From positions 1-47,761 of the forward strand of contig JAFWDM010000125.1 in assembly GCA_017513005.1 (NCBI GenBank): DNA of 47,761 nt. Direction: 5' to 3'. Position numbers and translations under genes: made by a program. The notes under the pieces are model-generated. The model was not told the origin of the DNA. It worked only from the letters and a program-made list of their open reading frames with translations, and searched no databases. The DNA comes from Lachnospiraceae bacterium. Its GTDB lineage: Bacteria; Bacillota; Clostridia; Lachnospirales; Lachnospiraceae. Shown in pieces: positions 7,815-14,820 of this stretch (position 1 is the first letter of the stretch; each line of letters begins with the position of its first letter).

Positions 7815-8812
7815 ACGGCCACCTCCCTGACTGCCCGGACTTTTGCGGCCAGTTTTTCATATTCCTCCGGGCGGATGGACTGGGCCCCGTCGCAGAGCGC
7901 GTGCGGCGGATCGTTATGGACCTCGATGAGAAGCCCGTCCGCGCCGGCAGCCGTCGCGGCGACTGCCATGGGCGCCACCATTCTGGCGATGCCGGTCGCA
8001 TGGCTGGGGTCGACGACGACCGGCAGATGGGAGAGCTCGTGCAGCATCGGGACCGCGGACAGGTCGAGCGTATTGCGGAAGTAGTCCCCGAAGGTCCGGA
8101 TGCCCCGCTCGCACAGGATCACATTTTCATTGCCGTTGGACATGATGTACTCCGCGCTCATGAGGAGTTCCCGGAGGGTGTTCGCCAGGCCCCGCTTGAG
8201 CAGGATGGGCTTTTTCGTGGTGCCCAGCTCCTTGAGCAGGTCAAAATTCTGCATATTCCTGGCCCCGACCTGGAGAACATCGATATCCTCAAAGAGGGGC
8301 AGGTCGGCGGCGTTCATGATCTCCGAAACGATCGGCAGGCCTGTTTCCTGCCTGGCGATCCGCAGCAGTTCGAGCCCGTCGGCCTTGAGACCCTGAAAAT
8401 CGTAGGGGGAGGTGCGGGGCTTGAAGGCGCCCCCGCGGAGCATATTGGCGCCGGCCGCCTTGACGGCTTTTGCGATCGCGACGATCTGGTCTTCGGATTC
8501 GACGGAGCAGGGACCGGCGATCATGCAGAAATGGCCGCTGCCGACCCGGACGTCGCCGACCTCCACGACGGTGTCCTCCGGATGAAACTTGCGGTTTGCC
8601 CGCTTGAAGGGCTCCGAGACCCTCTTTACGGTCTCCACGATATCCAGGCTGTCGATCAGGTCCATATCCACGCCGGCGGTATCGCCGATCAGGCCCAGGA
8701 CGGTCTGGTACTCACCGACAGAGGTGTGCACACCCACGCCCAGCGTCCCCAGCCAGTCGATCAGCTGCTCGCGCTTGTTCTGTTCCACATCCGGTTTTAA
8801 TACGATGATCAT
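7808..8812 (-). CDS. aroF: 3-deoxy-7-phosphoheptulonate (DAHP) synthase with N-terminal ferredoxin-like domain
   Basis: First step of aromatic biosynthesis: phosphoenolpyruvate plus erythrose-4-phosphate to DAHP. Residues 1-70 (MIIVLKPDVEQNKREQLIDW...) resemble the ferredoxin-like regulatory domain of the type I-beta enzymes, which in characterised members confers feedback inhibition by Tyr/Phe. The TIM-barrel follows: IAGPCSVES, LRGGAFKPRTSPYDFQG, QVGARNMQNFDLL, PILLKRG, LCERGIRTF, VVDPSHATG. Start at 8812 is set by the conserved MIIVLKP and an AAAGGAT site; the frame extends 21 codons further into the attenuator stem. It heads the operon, behind a Tyr-rich leader peptide (8952-9011) and a terminator (8851-8894), so control is probably at both transcription and enzyme level. 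Confidence 0.96.
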   Translation of the reverse strand: MIIVLKPDVEQNKREQLIDWLGTLGVGVHTSVGEYQTVLGLIGDTAGVDMDLIDSLDIVETVKRVSEPFKRANRKFHPEDTVVEVGDVRVGSGHFCMIAGPCSVESEDQIVAIAKAVKAAGANMLRGGAFKPRTSPYDFQGLKADGLELLRIARQETGLPIVSEIMNAADLPLFEDIDVLQVGARNMQNFDLLKELGTTKKPILLKRGLANTLRELLMSAEYIMSNGNENVILCERGIRTFGDYFRNTLDLSAVPMLHELSHLPVVVDPSHATGIARMVAPMAVAATAAGADGLLIEVHNDPPHALCDGAQSIRPEEYEKLAAKVRAVREVAVC

Positions 8813-8850
8813 AGTCTTTTGTATCCTTTCTGCTTTTTGCATCTGTGAAG

Positions 8851-8894
8851 GAGAAGAAAAAGAAAAATGCGGCACAGGTCAATCTGTGCCGCAT
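8851..8894 (-). terminator. Attenuator terminator between leader peptide and aroF
   Basis: On the minus strand ATGCGGCACAG (8894-8884) pairs with CTGTGCCGCAT (8877-8867) across a 6-base loop and is followed at once by TTTTTCTTTTTCTTC. It stands between a Tyr-rich leader ORF and the aroF start, which is the expected place for an attenuator. A competing antiterminator was not resolved by eye; ATGAAG (8914-8919) with CTTCAT (8893-8898) and TACCTTT in the leader ORF with AAAGGTA after its stop are candidate alternative pairings. Confidence 0.85.
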
Positions 8895-8951
8895 GAAGTC
8901 ATGAATCCGCTTCCTTCATAAATCACTGCATCGCAAACCAACCTTACCTTT

Positions 8952-9011
8952 TTATGGAGTAAAGTAAAGGTAGTAATAATAAAGGTCCGCGATGGTGAAC
9001 TGCTGTCTCAT
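8952..9011 (-). CDS. Tyr/Phe-rich leader peptide of the aromatic operon
   Basis: A 19-codon ORF on the minus strand reads MRQQFTIADLYYYYLYFTP and stops with TAA. Five Tyr and two Phe codons are packed together (TAT TAT TAC TAC CTT TAC TTT). A GAGGCAAG ribosome site stands just before the ATG, a sigma-A promoter lies about 50 bases upstream (9058-9086), and a strong intrinsic terminator lies about 60 bases downstream, ahead of aroF. This is the layout of a trp- or phe-type attenuator: stalled ribosomes at Tyr (and Phe) codons when charged tRNA is short should favour read-through into aroF-tyrA-aroB-aroC. The peptide itself probably has no function after synthesis. Direct reading of the ORF is certain; the mechanism is inference from known attenuators. 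Confidence 0.85.
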   Translation of the reverse strand: MRQQFTIADLYYYYLYFTP

Positions 9012-9057
9012 GGTACTTGCCTCTTTTTTGTCTTGGTTTAACTGTTCAACGTATTAA

Positions 9058-9086
9058 AGGATAGCATTTTGGAGGAGACAAGTCAA
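9058..9086 (-). promoter_or_regulatory. Promoter of the aromatic operon
   Basis: Minus strand: -35 TTGACT (9081-9086), exactly 17 bases, -10 TATCCT (9058-9063). Transcription would start near 9051, giving a leader of about 240 bases to aroF that contains the leader peptide and attenuator. Confidence 0.75.
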
Positions 9087-9181
9087 TACAGGAATGCATC
9101 CCGGTCACTAAGCGGTTTCTCACATAAGTTCGGTCTGCCGAGTGCAGCGCACCCGTGCAGTGGCAGCAGAGGGGGTGAGGG

Positions 9182-9190
9182 TGGTATAAT
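9182..9190 (+). promoter_or_regulatory. Extended -10 promoter for the GTPase-NYN gene
   Basis: TGGTATAAT is a TGn-extended consensus -10 box. The -35 is poor, as is common for extended -10 promoters. The leader to the start codon at 9388 is about 190 bases and holds a 17-bp tandem repeat. Confidence 0.6.
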
Positions 9191-9250
9191 AGCAGAGAAT
9201 CAGGGCAGACAGCAGGGCGAAGCCGGCTGGAATCAGCGCTGAGACAGAAT

Positions 9251-9318
9251 CAATTCATGCAAAGAATCGAATCATACAAAGAAGCAATTCATACAAAGAA
9301 GCAATTCATACAAAGAAT
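9251..9318. repeat. 17-bp tandem repeat in the GTPase-NYN leader
   Basis: Four units at period 17: starts at 9251, 9268, 9285 and 9302, consensus CAATTCATACAAAGAAG. It lies in the 5' untranslated region about 70 bases before the start codon. Confidence 0.88.
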
Positions 9319-9387
9319 CAACGAAGACACAGAATGCGCGCAGGCAGGGGATCGATCCTTCTGCGTGCCGGAAGGAAATAGGCTACT

Positions 9388-12300
9388 ATGGGATCTCAGT
9401 CCAACGATCATCAGAACCTGGAAAAAGAATATATGAGCATCGGGCTGCTCGCGCATGTGGACGCCGGCAAGACGACGCTCTCGGAGGCGGTCCTGCACCG
9501 GACAGGCGCGATCCGCAGTGCCGGGCGGGTGGACCACGGGGATGCTTTTCTGGATACGGATGCCATGGAGCGGGACCGCGGGATCACGATTTTTTCCAAG
9601 CAGGCTTCCTTTACCACATTTCCAGAGGGCCTTCGGGAACGGGTCTGGACCCTGGTCGATACGCCCGGGCACGCGGATTTTTCCACGGAGATGGAGCGGG
9701 TACTGCAGGTCCTGGACTGTGCGGTCCTGATCATCAGCGCGGCGGACGGCGTGACCGGGCAGGTGCGCACCCTGTGGCGGCTCCTGGACCATTATCAGGT
9801 CCCCTCCTTCCTCTTTGTGAACAAGATGGACCAGCCCGGCGCGGACCGGGCTGCCGTCTATGCGCAGATCCGGGAGGAGCTAGGGACTGCCTGTGTGGAC
9901 CTGCAGGGGGAGACAGCCTTCAAGGACTCCGGGACAGGCGGAAGCGGCGGCTCGCCCCGGGATGCCAAAAAAGACGGCCGGACCGGAGAAAAGGCGGGGA
10001 CGAACGGTGCAGGGAGCGATGCAGACAGCCCCCTGCGCGGAAGCTTTTCGCAGCAGATCCAGGAGGAGATCGCGGTCTGTGACGAAGACCTGATGGAGCG
10101 CTTTTTCGAGGGCGGTGAGATCAGGACGGCGGATGCCGCAGACCTTGTCATGCGGCGCAGGCTCTTTCCGGTCTGCTTCGGGTCGGCCCTCCGCGAAGAG
10201 GGGGTGGAGGATCTCCTGGCCATGCTGGATGCGCTGGCGCCCGTCCCGGTCCGGGGGGAGAACTTCGGGGCCCGGGTCTTTAAGATCACGCACGATGCAG
10301 GCGGGGCCCGGCTGACCTGGATGAAGATCACCGGCGGCAGGCTCCTGCCGCGGCAGCAGATCCCGGAGAGCCCGGATGAGAAGGGACTGCCGGAAAAGGC
10401 GTCGCAGCTCCGCTTTTACAAGGGCAGCCGGTTTGAGGCCCTGCAGGAGGCGCCCGCCGGCATCATCGTCGCGGTGCCGGGGCTCTCGGCGACCCGCGCC
10501 GGTATGGGACTGGGCGCGGAGGCCGGGCAGGAGGAGAAGGAGCAACTGCTGCAGCCGGTCATGCAGAGCCGGCTTCTGCTGCCGCCGGGCCAGGATCTCT
10601 ACGCAGCCTTCAGGATGCTCAGGACGCTGGAGGAAGAGGATCCCATGCTGCATCTCTCCTATGATGAGGAAAAAAGGGAGATCACCGTGCAGATCATGGG
10701 ACAGGTGCAGCGGGAGATCCTGCAGCGCCGGATCCTGGAGCGGTTCGGGATGAAGGTGTCGTTCGGGGAGCCCGGGATCGTGTACCGGGAGACCATCGCG
10801 GAGGCGGCGGAGGGCGTCGGACACTTCGAGCCGCTGCGCCACTACGCCGAGGTCCACCTGCTCCTGGAGCCGGGAGAACCCGGGTCCGGCCTGGTCTTTG
10901 AGAGCCGCTGCAGTGTCAATGATCTGGCTCTGAACTGGCAGCGCCTGATCCTGACCCACCTGGAGGAGCGCCGCCACCGCGGCGTCCTGACTGGCGCGGA
11001 GATCACGGATATGAAGATCAGTATCATCGGCGGCCGTGCCCACGCCAAACACACTGAGGGCGGGGATTTCCGCAAGGCGACTTACAGGGCTGTGCGCCAG
11101 GGTCTGATGATGGCAAAGTCCGTCCTTCTGGAGCCGGACTACGATTTCCGCCTGGAGGTCCCGCAGGAGAGCGTCGGGCGCGCGATGGCGGACCTGCAGC
11201 AGATGGGAGCCGGGTTCGGGCAGCCGGAGTTTCAGGAAAAGACCGGCATGGCAGTTCTGCGGGGCACGGTGACGGTCGCCGCCCTGGGCAGCTATGCGGA
11301 GGAAGTCGCCGCCTACACCCGCGGGGCGGGAACCCTGCAGTGTACGCTCCGGGGATATATCCCCTGCAAAAACGCGGAGGCGGTCATCGCCGCTTCCGGG
11401 TATGATCCGGAACTGGATCCGCGCAATCCCTCGTCCTCTGTTTTCTGTTCCCACGGGGCGGGCACGATCATTCCCTGGTATGAAGTGCGGAGCTTCATGC
11501 ATGTTGACACCGGATGGAGATTTCCCGGCGAAGCCGCTTCCATGACGCAGGACGAGGCGCTGGATCTGGCCGCGGAGCGCGCACGTCAGGCAGCGCTGGA
11601 ACGCGAAAAAAAGCGGCGGTTTCTGGAGGGAATGGAGGATGGACCGGGACAGGCCGGGACAGCTTTCGATCCAACAGACACAGGAAAAGAAGGAGGAATC
11701 GGAAGGAGACCGGCTTCGGGAGAAGGCGGTGCGGGACGGGGAGCCTTACCGGGACGCGGGAGCGCTCCGCGCGACGATGCCTTCAAGCGCCGACAGCAGG
11801 CGGTCTTTGCGCAGGAAAAGGAGCTCATGCAGATCTTCGAGCGCACCTACGGGCCCATGAAGCCCCGGGCCGGTGCCGGCGGGGGACTCTTTGAAGATCC
11901 TGCTTTTTCCGGTGCCTCCGGGAAGGCGGGGGAAAAGAAGGGGGCGGGCGGAAGCCATGCAGGCCCCGCAGAATCCGGAGGGACCGGACGGGGGAAAAAG
12001 CCTCAGGTTCCGTCGGACCACTACCTGCTGGTCGACGGCTACAATATCATTTTTGCATGGGAGGACCTGCGCAGCCTCGCCCTGCGCGACATCAAGGCGG
12101 CCCGCGACAGCCTTATGGACATTCTCTCCAATTTTGCAGGCTACAGACCGGAGAAGATCATCCTGGTCTTTGACGCCTACAAAGTGGCGGGAGGCCCCGG
12201 CGAAGTCCTGCGCTGGCACAATATCGACGTCGTCTTCACGAAAGAAGCCGAGACGGCGGACCTCTATATCGAAAAGACAGCCCACGTCCTTGCGAAAAAA

Positions 12301-12456
12301 TACAGGGTCACGGTCGCGACCTCCGATGCCGTGGAACAGATCATCATCTTCGGTTCGGGCGCCTACCGCATGTCCGCGCAGATGCTGCTCGAAGAGATCA
12401 TCTTTACACAGCGGGAGATGCGGGAGCGCTACGGGATCGGCAGCGATGAAGAATGA
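9388..12456 (+). CDS. Ribosomal-protection-type GTPase fused to a Rae1/YacP-like NYN ribonuclease domain
   Basis: Residues 1 to about 700 form an EF-G-like translation GTPase close to Tet(M)/Tet(O) types: P-loop AHVDAGKT (22-29), RDRGITI switch region (62-68), DTPGH (91-95), NKMD (145-148), then domains II to V. Known relatives act on the ribosomal A site. Residues about 877-1010 form a second domain matching Rae1/YacP, a ribosome-associated A-site mRNA endonuclease of the PIN/NYN fold: LVDGYNIIFAW (D883), VFDAY (D929), VFTKEAETAD (E955, D958), VATSD (D980), IIFGSGAYRMSAQ. A long Gly/Arg/Lys-rich linker (about 730-870) joins them, and another low-complexity insert occupies about 170-215. Start: ATG 9388 after GGAAGGAAAT. 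All GTPase and acidic nuclease signatures are intact, so both halves look active. Tetracycline resistance is not implied by sequence alone. Confidence 0.9.
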   Translation: MGSQSNDHQNLEKEYMSIGLLAHVDAGKTTLSEAVLHRTGAIRSAGRVDHGDAFLDTDAMERDRGITIFSKQASFTTFPEGLRERVWTLVDTPGHADFSTEMERVLQVLDCAVLIISAADGVTGQVRTLWRLLDHYQVPSFLFVNKMDQPGADRAAVYAQIREELGTACVDLQGETAFKDSGTGGSGGSPRDAKKDGRTGEKAGTNGAGSDADSPLRGSFSQQIQEEIAVCDEDLMERFFEGGEIRTADAADLVMRRRLFPVCFGSALREEGVEDLLAMLDALAPVPVRGENFGARVFKITHDAGGARLTWMKITGGRLLPRQQIPESPDEKGLPEKASQLRFYKGSRFEALQEAPAGIIVAVPGLSATRAGMGLGAEAGQEEKEQLLQPVMQSRLLLPPGQDLYAAFRMLRTLEEEDPMLHLSYDEEKREITVQIMGQVQREILQRRILERFGMKVSFGEPGIVYRETIAEAAEGVGHFEPLRHYAEVHLLLEPGEPGSGLVFESRCSVNDLALNWQRLILTHLEERRHRGVLTGAEITDMKISIIGGRAHAKHTEGGDFRKATYRAVRQGLMMAKSVLLEPDYDFRLEVPQESVGRAMADLQQMGAGFGQPEFQEKTGMAVLRGTVTVAALGSYAEEVAAYTRGAGTLQCTLRGYIPCKNAEAVIAASGYDPELDPRNPSSSVFCSHGAGTIIPWYEVRSFMHVDTGWRFPGEAASMTQDEALDLAAERARQAALEREKKRRFLEGMEDGPGQAGTAFDPTDTGKEGGIGRRPASGEGGAGRGALPGRGSAPRDDAFKRRQQAVFAQEKELMQIFERTYGPMKPRAGAGGGLFEDPAFSGASGKAGEKKGAGGSHAGPAESGGTGRGKKPQVPSDHYLLVDGYNIIFAWEDLRSLALRDIKAARDSLMDILSNFAGYRPEKIILVFDAYKVAGGPGEVLRWHNIDVVFTKEAETADLYIEKTAHVLAKKYRVTVATSDAVEQIIIFGSGAYRMSAQMLLEEIIFTQREMRERYGIGSDEE

Positions 12457-12514
12457 ACCAGCTTCCCCGGATCTTCACCGATATGCAAAATAAAGGCATG
12501 GGCCGGCCGGATGC

Positions 12515-12534
12515 CTCCGGTGCAGGAGTTTTTT
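12515..12534 (+). terminator. Possible weak terminator after the GTPase-NYN gene
   Basis: CTCC (12515-12518) and GGAG (12525-12528) precede TTTTTT; a second small stem GGCAT/ATGCC encloses the CCGGCCGG just before it. The stem is short, so termination would be partial. Confidence 0.35.
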
Positions 12535-12562
12535 ACATGTTTCAAAAACACCCTGTATGCGT

Positions 12563-12568
12563 TATAAT
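12563..12568 (+). promoter_or_regulatory. Probable -10 box for the superoxide reductase gene
   Basis: A perfect TATAAT about 240 bases before the start; the hexamer 17 bases upstream (TTTCAA) is a weak -35. The long leader (12570-12806) contains loosely repeated CGTTA-GGAT-like sequence but no riboswitch that I recognise. Confidence 0.5.
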
Positions 12569-12806
12569 GGTCATGAGCCGGTACTTTCAACAGCATCGTT
12601 ATGGATGAGCGTTACGGATACTCGTTATTGATGACGGCTGTAGGAAAACCGTAGTAAAAACCACCTTTATTCGTTTTTTCGCTGCGGAGAAAAGCTGCGG
12701 ACCGCAGGCGCCCGGAAACTGTAAAAAGGAGGCCTGCAGCATGCTTTTACGGGTCTTTCGAAAAAAGGGTGTGACCGCAGGTTCCGCCGGAAAGAAAGGA
12801 GTTATC

Positions 12807-13187
12807 ATGGCAACCCTGAAGGTTTTTAAATGTCAGAAGTGCGGCAGCATGGTCGTGAAGATCAACGAAGGCGGCTGCAGCCCCTCCTGCTGCGGAGAGC
12901 TCATGACCGAGCTGACTGCAAATACGACGGACGGCGCAAAGGAAAAGCATGTACCGGATGTGAAGATCGTCGACGGCGCGGTCCAGGTCCAGGTCGGATC
13001 TGTCGAGCATCCCATGGTGGAAAAACACTACATTCAGTTCATCGCCCTCGAGACGGAAAAAGGCGTCCAGGTCAAGTGGCTTAAACCCGATGATGCGCCG
13101 AAGGCTGTCTTTACCCTGATCGACGACAAGCCGGTCGCCGTCTACGAGTACTGCAACCTGCATGGACTCTGGAAGGCGGAGATCTGA
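12807..13187 (+). CDS. dfx: Desulfoferrodoxin (superoxide reductase)
   Basis: Reduces superoxide to hydrogen peroxide without making oxygen, a typical defence of anaerobes; cytoplasmic. Residues 1-36 are a desulforedoxin-type iron domain with C9, C12, C28 and C29. The C-terminal domain carries the Fe(His4Cys) catalytic centre: H48, H68, H74, C116 and H119 (EKHVP, EHPMVEKHYIQFI, YCNLHGLW). The lysine near the active site is visible in EKHVP. 126 aa, the usual two-domain size. The frame is open to 12741, but AAAGGAG just before ATG 12807 and the family start (MATLKVFKCQKCG) fix the start. Electrons probably come from rubredoxin or NADH systems encoded elsewhere. A good terminator follows at 13262. 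Confidence 0.96.
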   Translation: MATLKVFKCQKCGSMVVKINEGGCSPSCCGELMTELTANTTDGAKEKHVPDVKIVDGAVQVQVGSVEHPMVEKHYIQFIALETEKGVQVKWLKPDDAPKAVFTLIDDKPVAVYEYCNLHGLWKAEI

Positions 13188-13261
13188 GAGATTTTCAGAT
13201 CATAATGAAAGGGCCTGTCACTGCGTCATGAGGACAGTCCTGTGAAGCCGTTTCATTCAGG

Positions 13262-13296
13262 ACCGCCCGGAGAGATACTGTCTCCGGGCGGTTTTC
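13262..13296 (+). terminator. Terminator of the superoxide reductase gene
   Basis: ACCGCCCGGAGA (13262-13273) pairs perfectly with TCTCCGGGCGGT (13281-13292), 7-base loop, followed by TTTC. A smaller hairpin, GATCTGA/TCAGATC, covers the stop codon at 13181-13201. Confidence 0.85.
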
Positions 13297-13302
13297 AGAG
13301 TG

Positions 13303-13408
13303 TTCGGAGCAGTCCGACAGAGTGTTCAGGGCAGGCTGATGCGTATTCGGAGCAGTCCGACAGAGTGTCCGGAGAAAGCTTATAGGTGCGCAGGGCAGGC
13401 TGATACGT
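13303..13408. repeat. Composite tandem repeat upstream of the RNA methyltransferase gene
   Basis: A 23-base segment beginning TTCGGAGCAGTCCGACAG occurs at 13303 and 13346 (period 43). CAGGGCAGGCTGAT-CGT occurs at 13327 and 13391. The array lies between the dfx terminator and the methyltransferase start and accounts for the non-conserved upstream extension of that reading frame. Confidence 0.8.
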
Positions 13409-13494
13409 GTTCAGGGCGGGACACGGGACAACGTGGACGCCGGCAGTGGTCCGCCCGCAGCAAGGATAGTAAAGAAAAGAAAAGGGAAAAGATC

Positions 13495-14820
13495 GTGAAG
13501 AAGGGAAAATCGACCGGAAACAGAATAGTTTTTGACAAAAAGAATACATCCGGAAGCAGCGCTCCGCAGGGGGAAAGCGGGCAGGACGGCGGGAAGAAAA
13601 AAAAGAAGTCCCGCTGCCCGGTCTCGAAGCTCTGCGGCGGGTGCTCGATGATCGATATGCCCTATGAGGAACAGATCCGGGGCAAGATGGACATCCTGGA
13701 GGATCTGATCGGGGACTATGTCGTCCCGGAGCCCTTCATCCGCATGAAGGCTCCCGAGCACTACCGGCACAAGGTGACGCGTATCTTTGCGCCGGACAGG
13801 AAGGGAAAGCCCGCCAGCGGGATCTACCGCGAGGGGACCCACGAGGTGATCCCGGTGAAGTCCTGCCTGATCGAGCATATCCAGGCGGACCGGATCATAC
13901 AGACGATCTTTGACCTGCTGCCCTCCTTCCGGATCCATGTCTACGACGAGGATATGGATATCGGACTTTTGCGCTATGTGCAGGTGCGGGCGGCCCGCGT
14001 GACAAAGGAGATCATGGTCACCCTGGTCATGACGGATCCGATCCTCCCTTCGCGCAACACCTTCGTCCGGGAGCTGACGAAAAGGCACCCCGAGATCACG
14101 ACGATCGTCATCAATGTCAACGACCGCAATACGACCATGGTGCTCGGAAACAGGGAAAAGGTGATCTACGGGAAGGGGTATATCGAGGACGTCCTGTGCG
14201 GGAAGCGGTTCCGCATCTCCTCCCGGTCTTTTTACCAGGTCAATCCCCTGATGACCGAGAAGCTCTATAATATCGCGATCGACTGCGCCGCCCTCTCCGG
14301 AAAGGAAACCGTGCTGGACACCTACTGCGGCATCGGCACGATCGGGATCATAGCCGCCCCGCACGCCCGCCGCGTGGTCGGCGTCGAGCTCAATGCCGAG
14401 GCGGTCGCCGACGGCATGCACAATGTCCGTGCCAATCACCTGGACAACATCGAGATCGTCCAGGGGGATGCCACGGCGTTTATGGAGGAGATCGCGGAGC
14501 GCATGGCAGGCAGAGAGGGATCTGATCCTGCAGGGCAGGCCGGCCCTTTTACAGCTGGCAGAGGGGGAGACCCTGCCGAAAGCATAGACGTCATCTTTAT
14601 GGATCCGCCCCGCAGCGGCGCCACGGAGGCCTTCATGCAGGCGGCCTGTGCCGTGCGGCCGAAGAAGATCGTCTACATTTCCTGCAGCCCCTGGTCCCTG
14701 CAGCGTGACCTGGCCTTTTTTGCGCAGAACGGATATGCGGCGAAAAAGGCGATCCCCGTGGACATGTTCCCGTATACGGGCGGGATCGAGACGGTGTGTC
14801 TGCTGAAACCGGAGGGATGA
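13495..14820 (+). CDS. Iron-sulfur RNA (uracil-5-)-methyltransferase, RumA/TrmA family (probably 23S rRNA)
   Basis: SAM-dependent methylation of a uridine at C5, most likely in 23S rRNA as for RlmD/RlmCD. An FeS cluster site is formed by C41, C47, C50 and C124 (CPVSKLCGGC then VKSC), the same spacing pattern as RumA. The SAM site is LDTYCGIGTIGIIA, followed by FMDPPRSGATEAF and the catalytic Cys397 in YISCSPWSLQRDL. An insert rich in Gly/Ala/Pro (near residues 340-365) precedes the DPPRSG motif. Start is GTG 13495 after AAAAGGGAAAAG; the frame runs open to 13300, but that part is only tandem-repeat DNA. A Lys/Arg-rich head (residues 1-40) is plausible for RNA binding. It ends flush against the convergent hydrolase gene with no spacer. 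Confidence 0.92.
   Translation: MKKGKSTGNRIVFDKKNTSGSSAPQGESGQDGGKKKKKSRCPVSKLCGGCSMIDMPYEEQIRGKMDILEDLIGDYVVPEPFIRMKAPEHYRHKVTRIFAPDRKGKPASGIYREGTHEVIPVKSCLIEHIQADRIIQTIFDLLPSFRIHVYDEDMDIGLLRYVQVRAARVTKEIMVTLVMTDPILPSRNTFVRELTKRHPEITTIVINVNDRNTTMVLGNREKVIYGKGYIEDVLCGKRFRISSRSFYQVNPLMTEKLYNIAIDCAALSGKETVLDTYCGIGTIGIIAAPHARRVVGVELNAEAVADGMHNVRANHLDNIEIVQGDATAFMEEIAERMAGREGSDPAGQAGPFTAGRGGDPAESIDVIFMDPPRSGATEAFMQAACAVRPKKIVYISCSPWSLQRDLAFFAQNGYAAKKAIPVDMFPYTGGIETVCLLKPEG

Noticed and set aside
8812-9050. T-box riboswitch before aroF
   Set aside because: No T-box core sequence or specifier stem seen; the leader peptide and terminator explain the region better.
9257-9436. 59-codon ORF (starts MQRIESYKEA) overlapping the start of the GTPase-NYN gene, considered as a Tet(M)-style leader peptide
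   Set aside because: Lacks a ribosome site, is made of the 17-bp repeat read in shifting frames, and has no terminator after it.
9388-11500. Calling the GTPase a tetracycline resistance gene
   Set aside because: Ribosomal-protection relatives without drug activity are common in Clostridia; the fusion and inserts make resistance unproven.
9880-11502. 540-codon minus-strand ORF
   Set aside because: Lies fully inside the GTPase gene; no motifs and biased composition.
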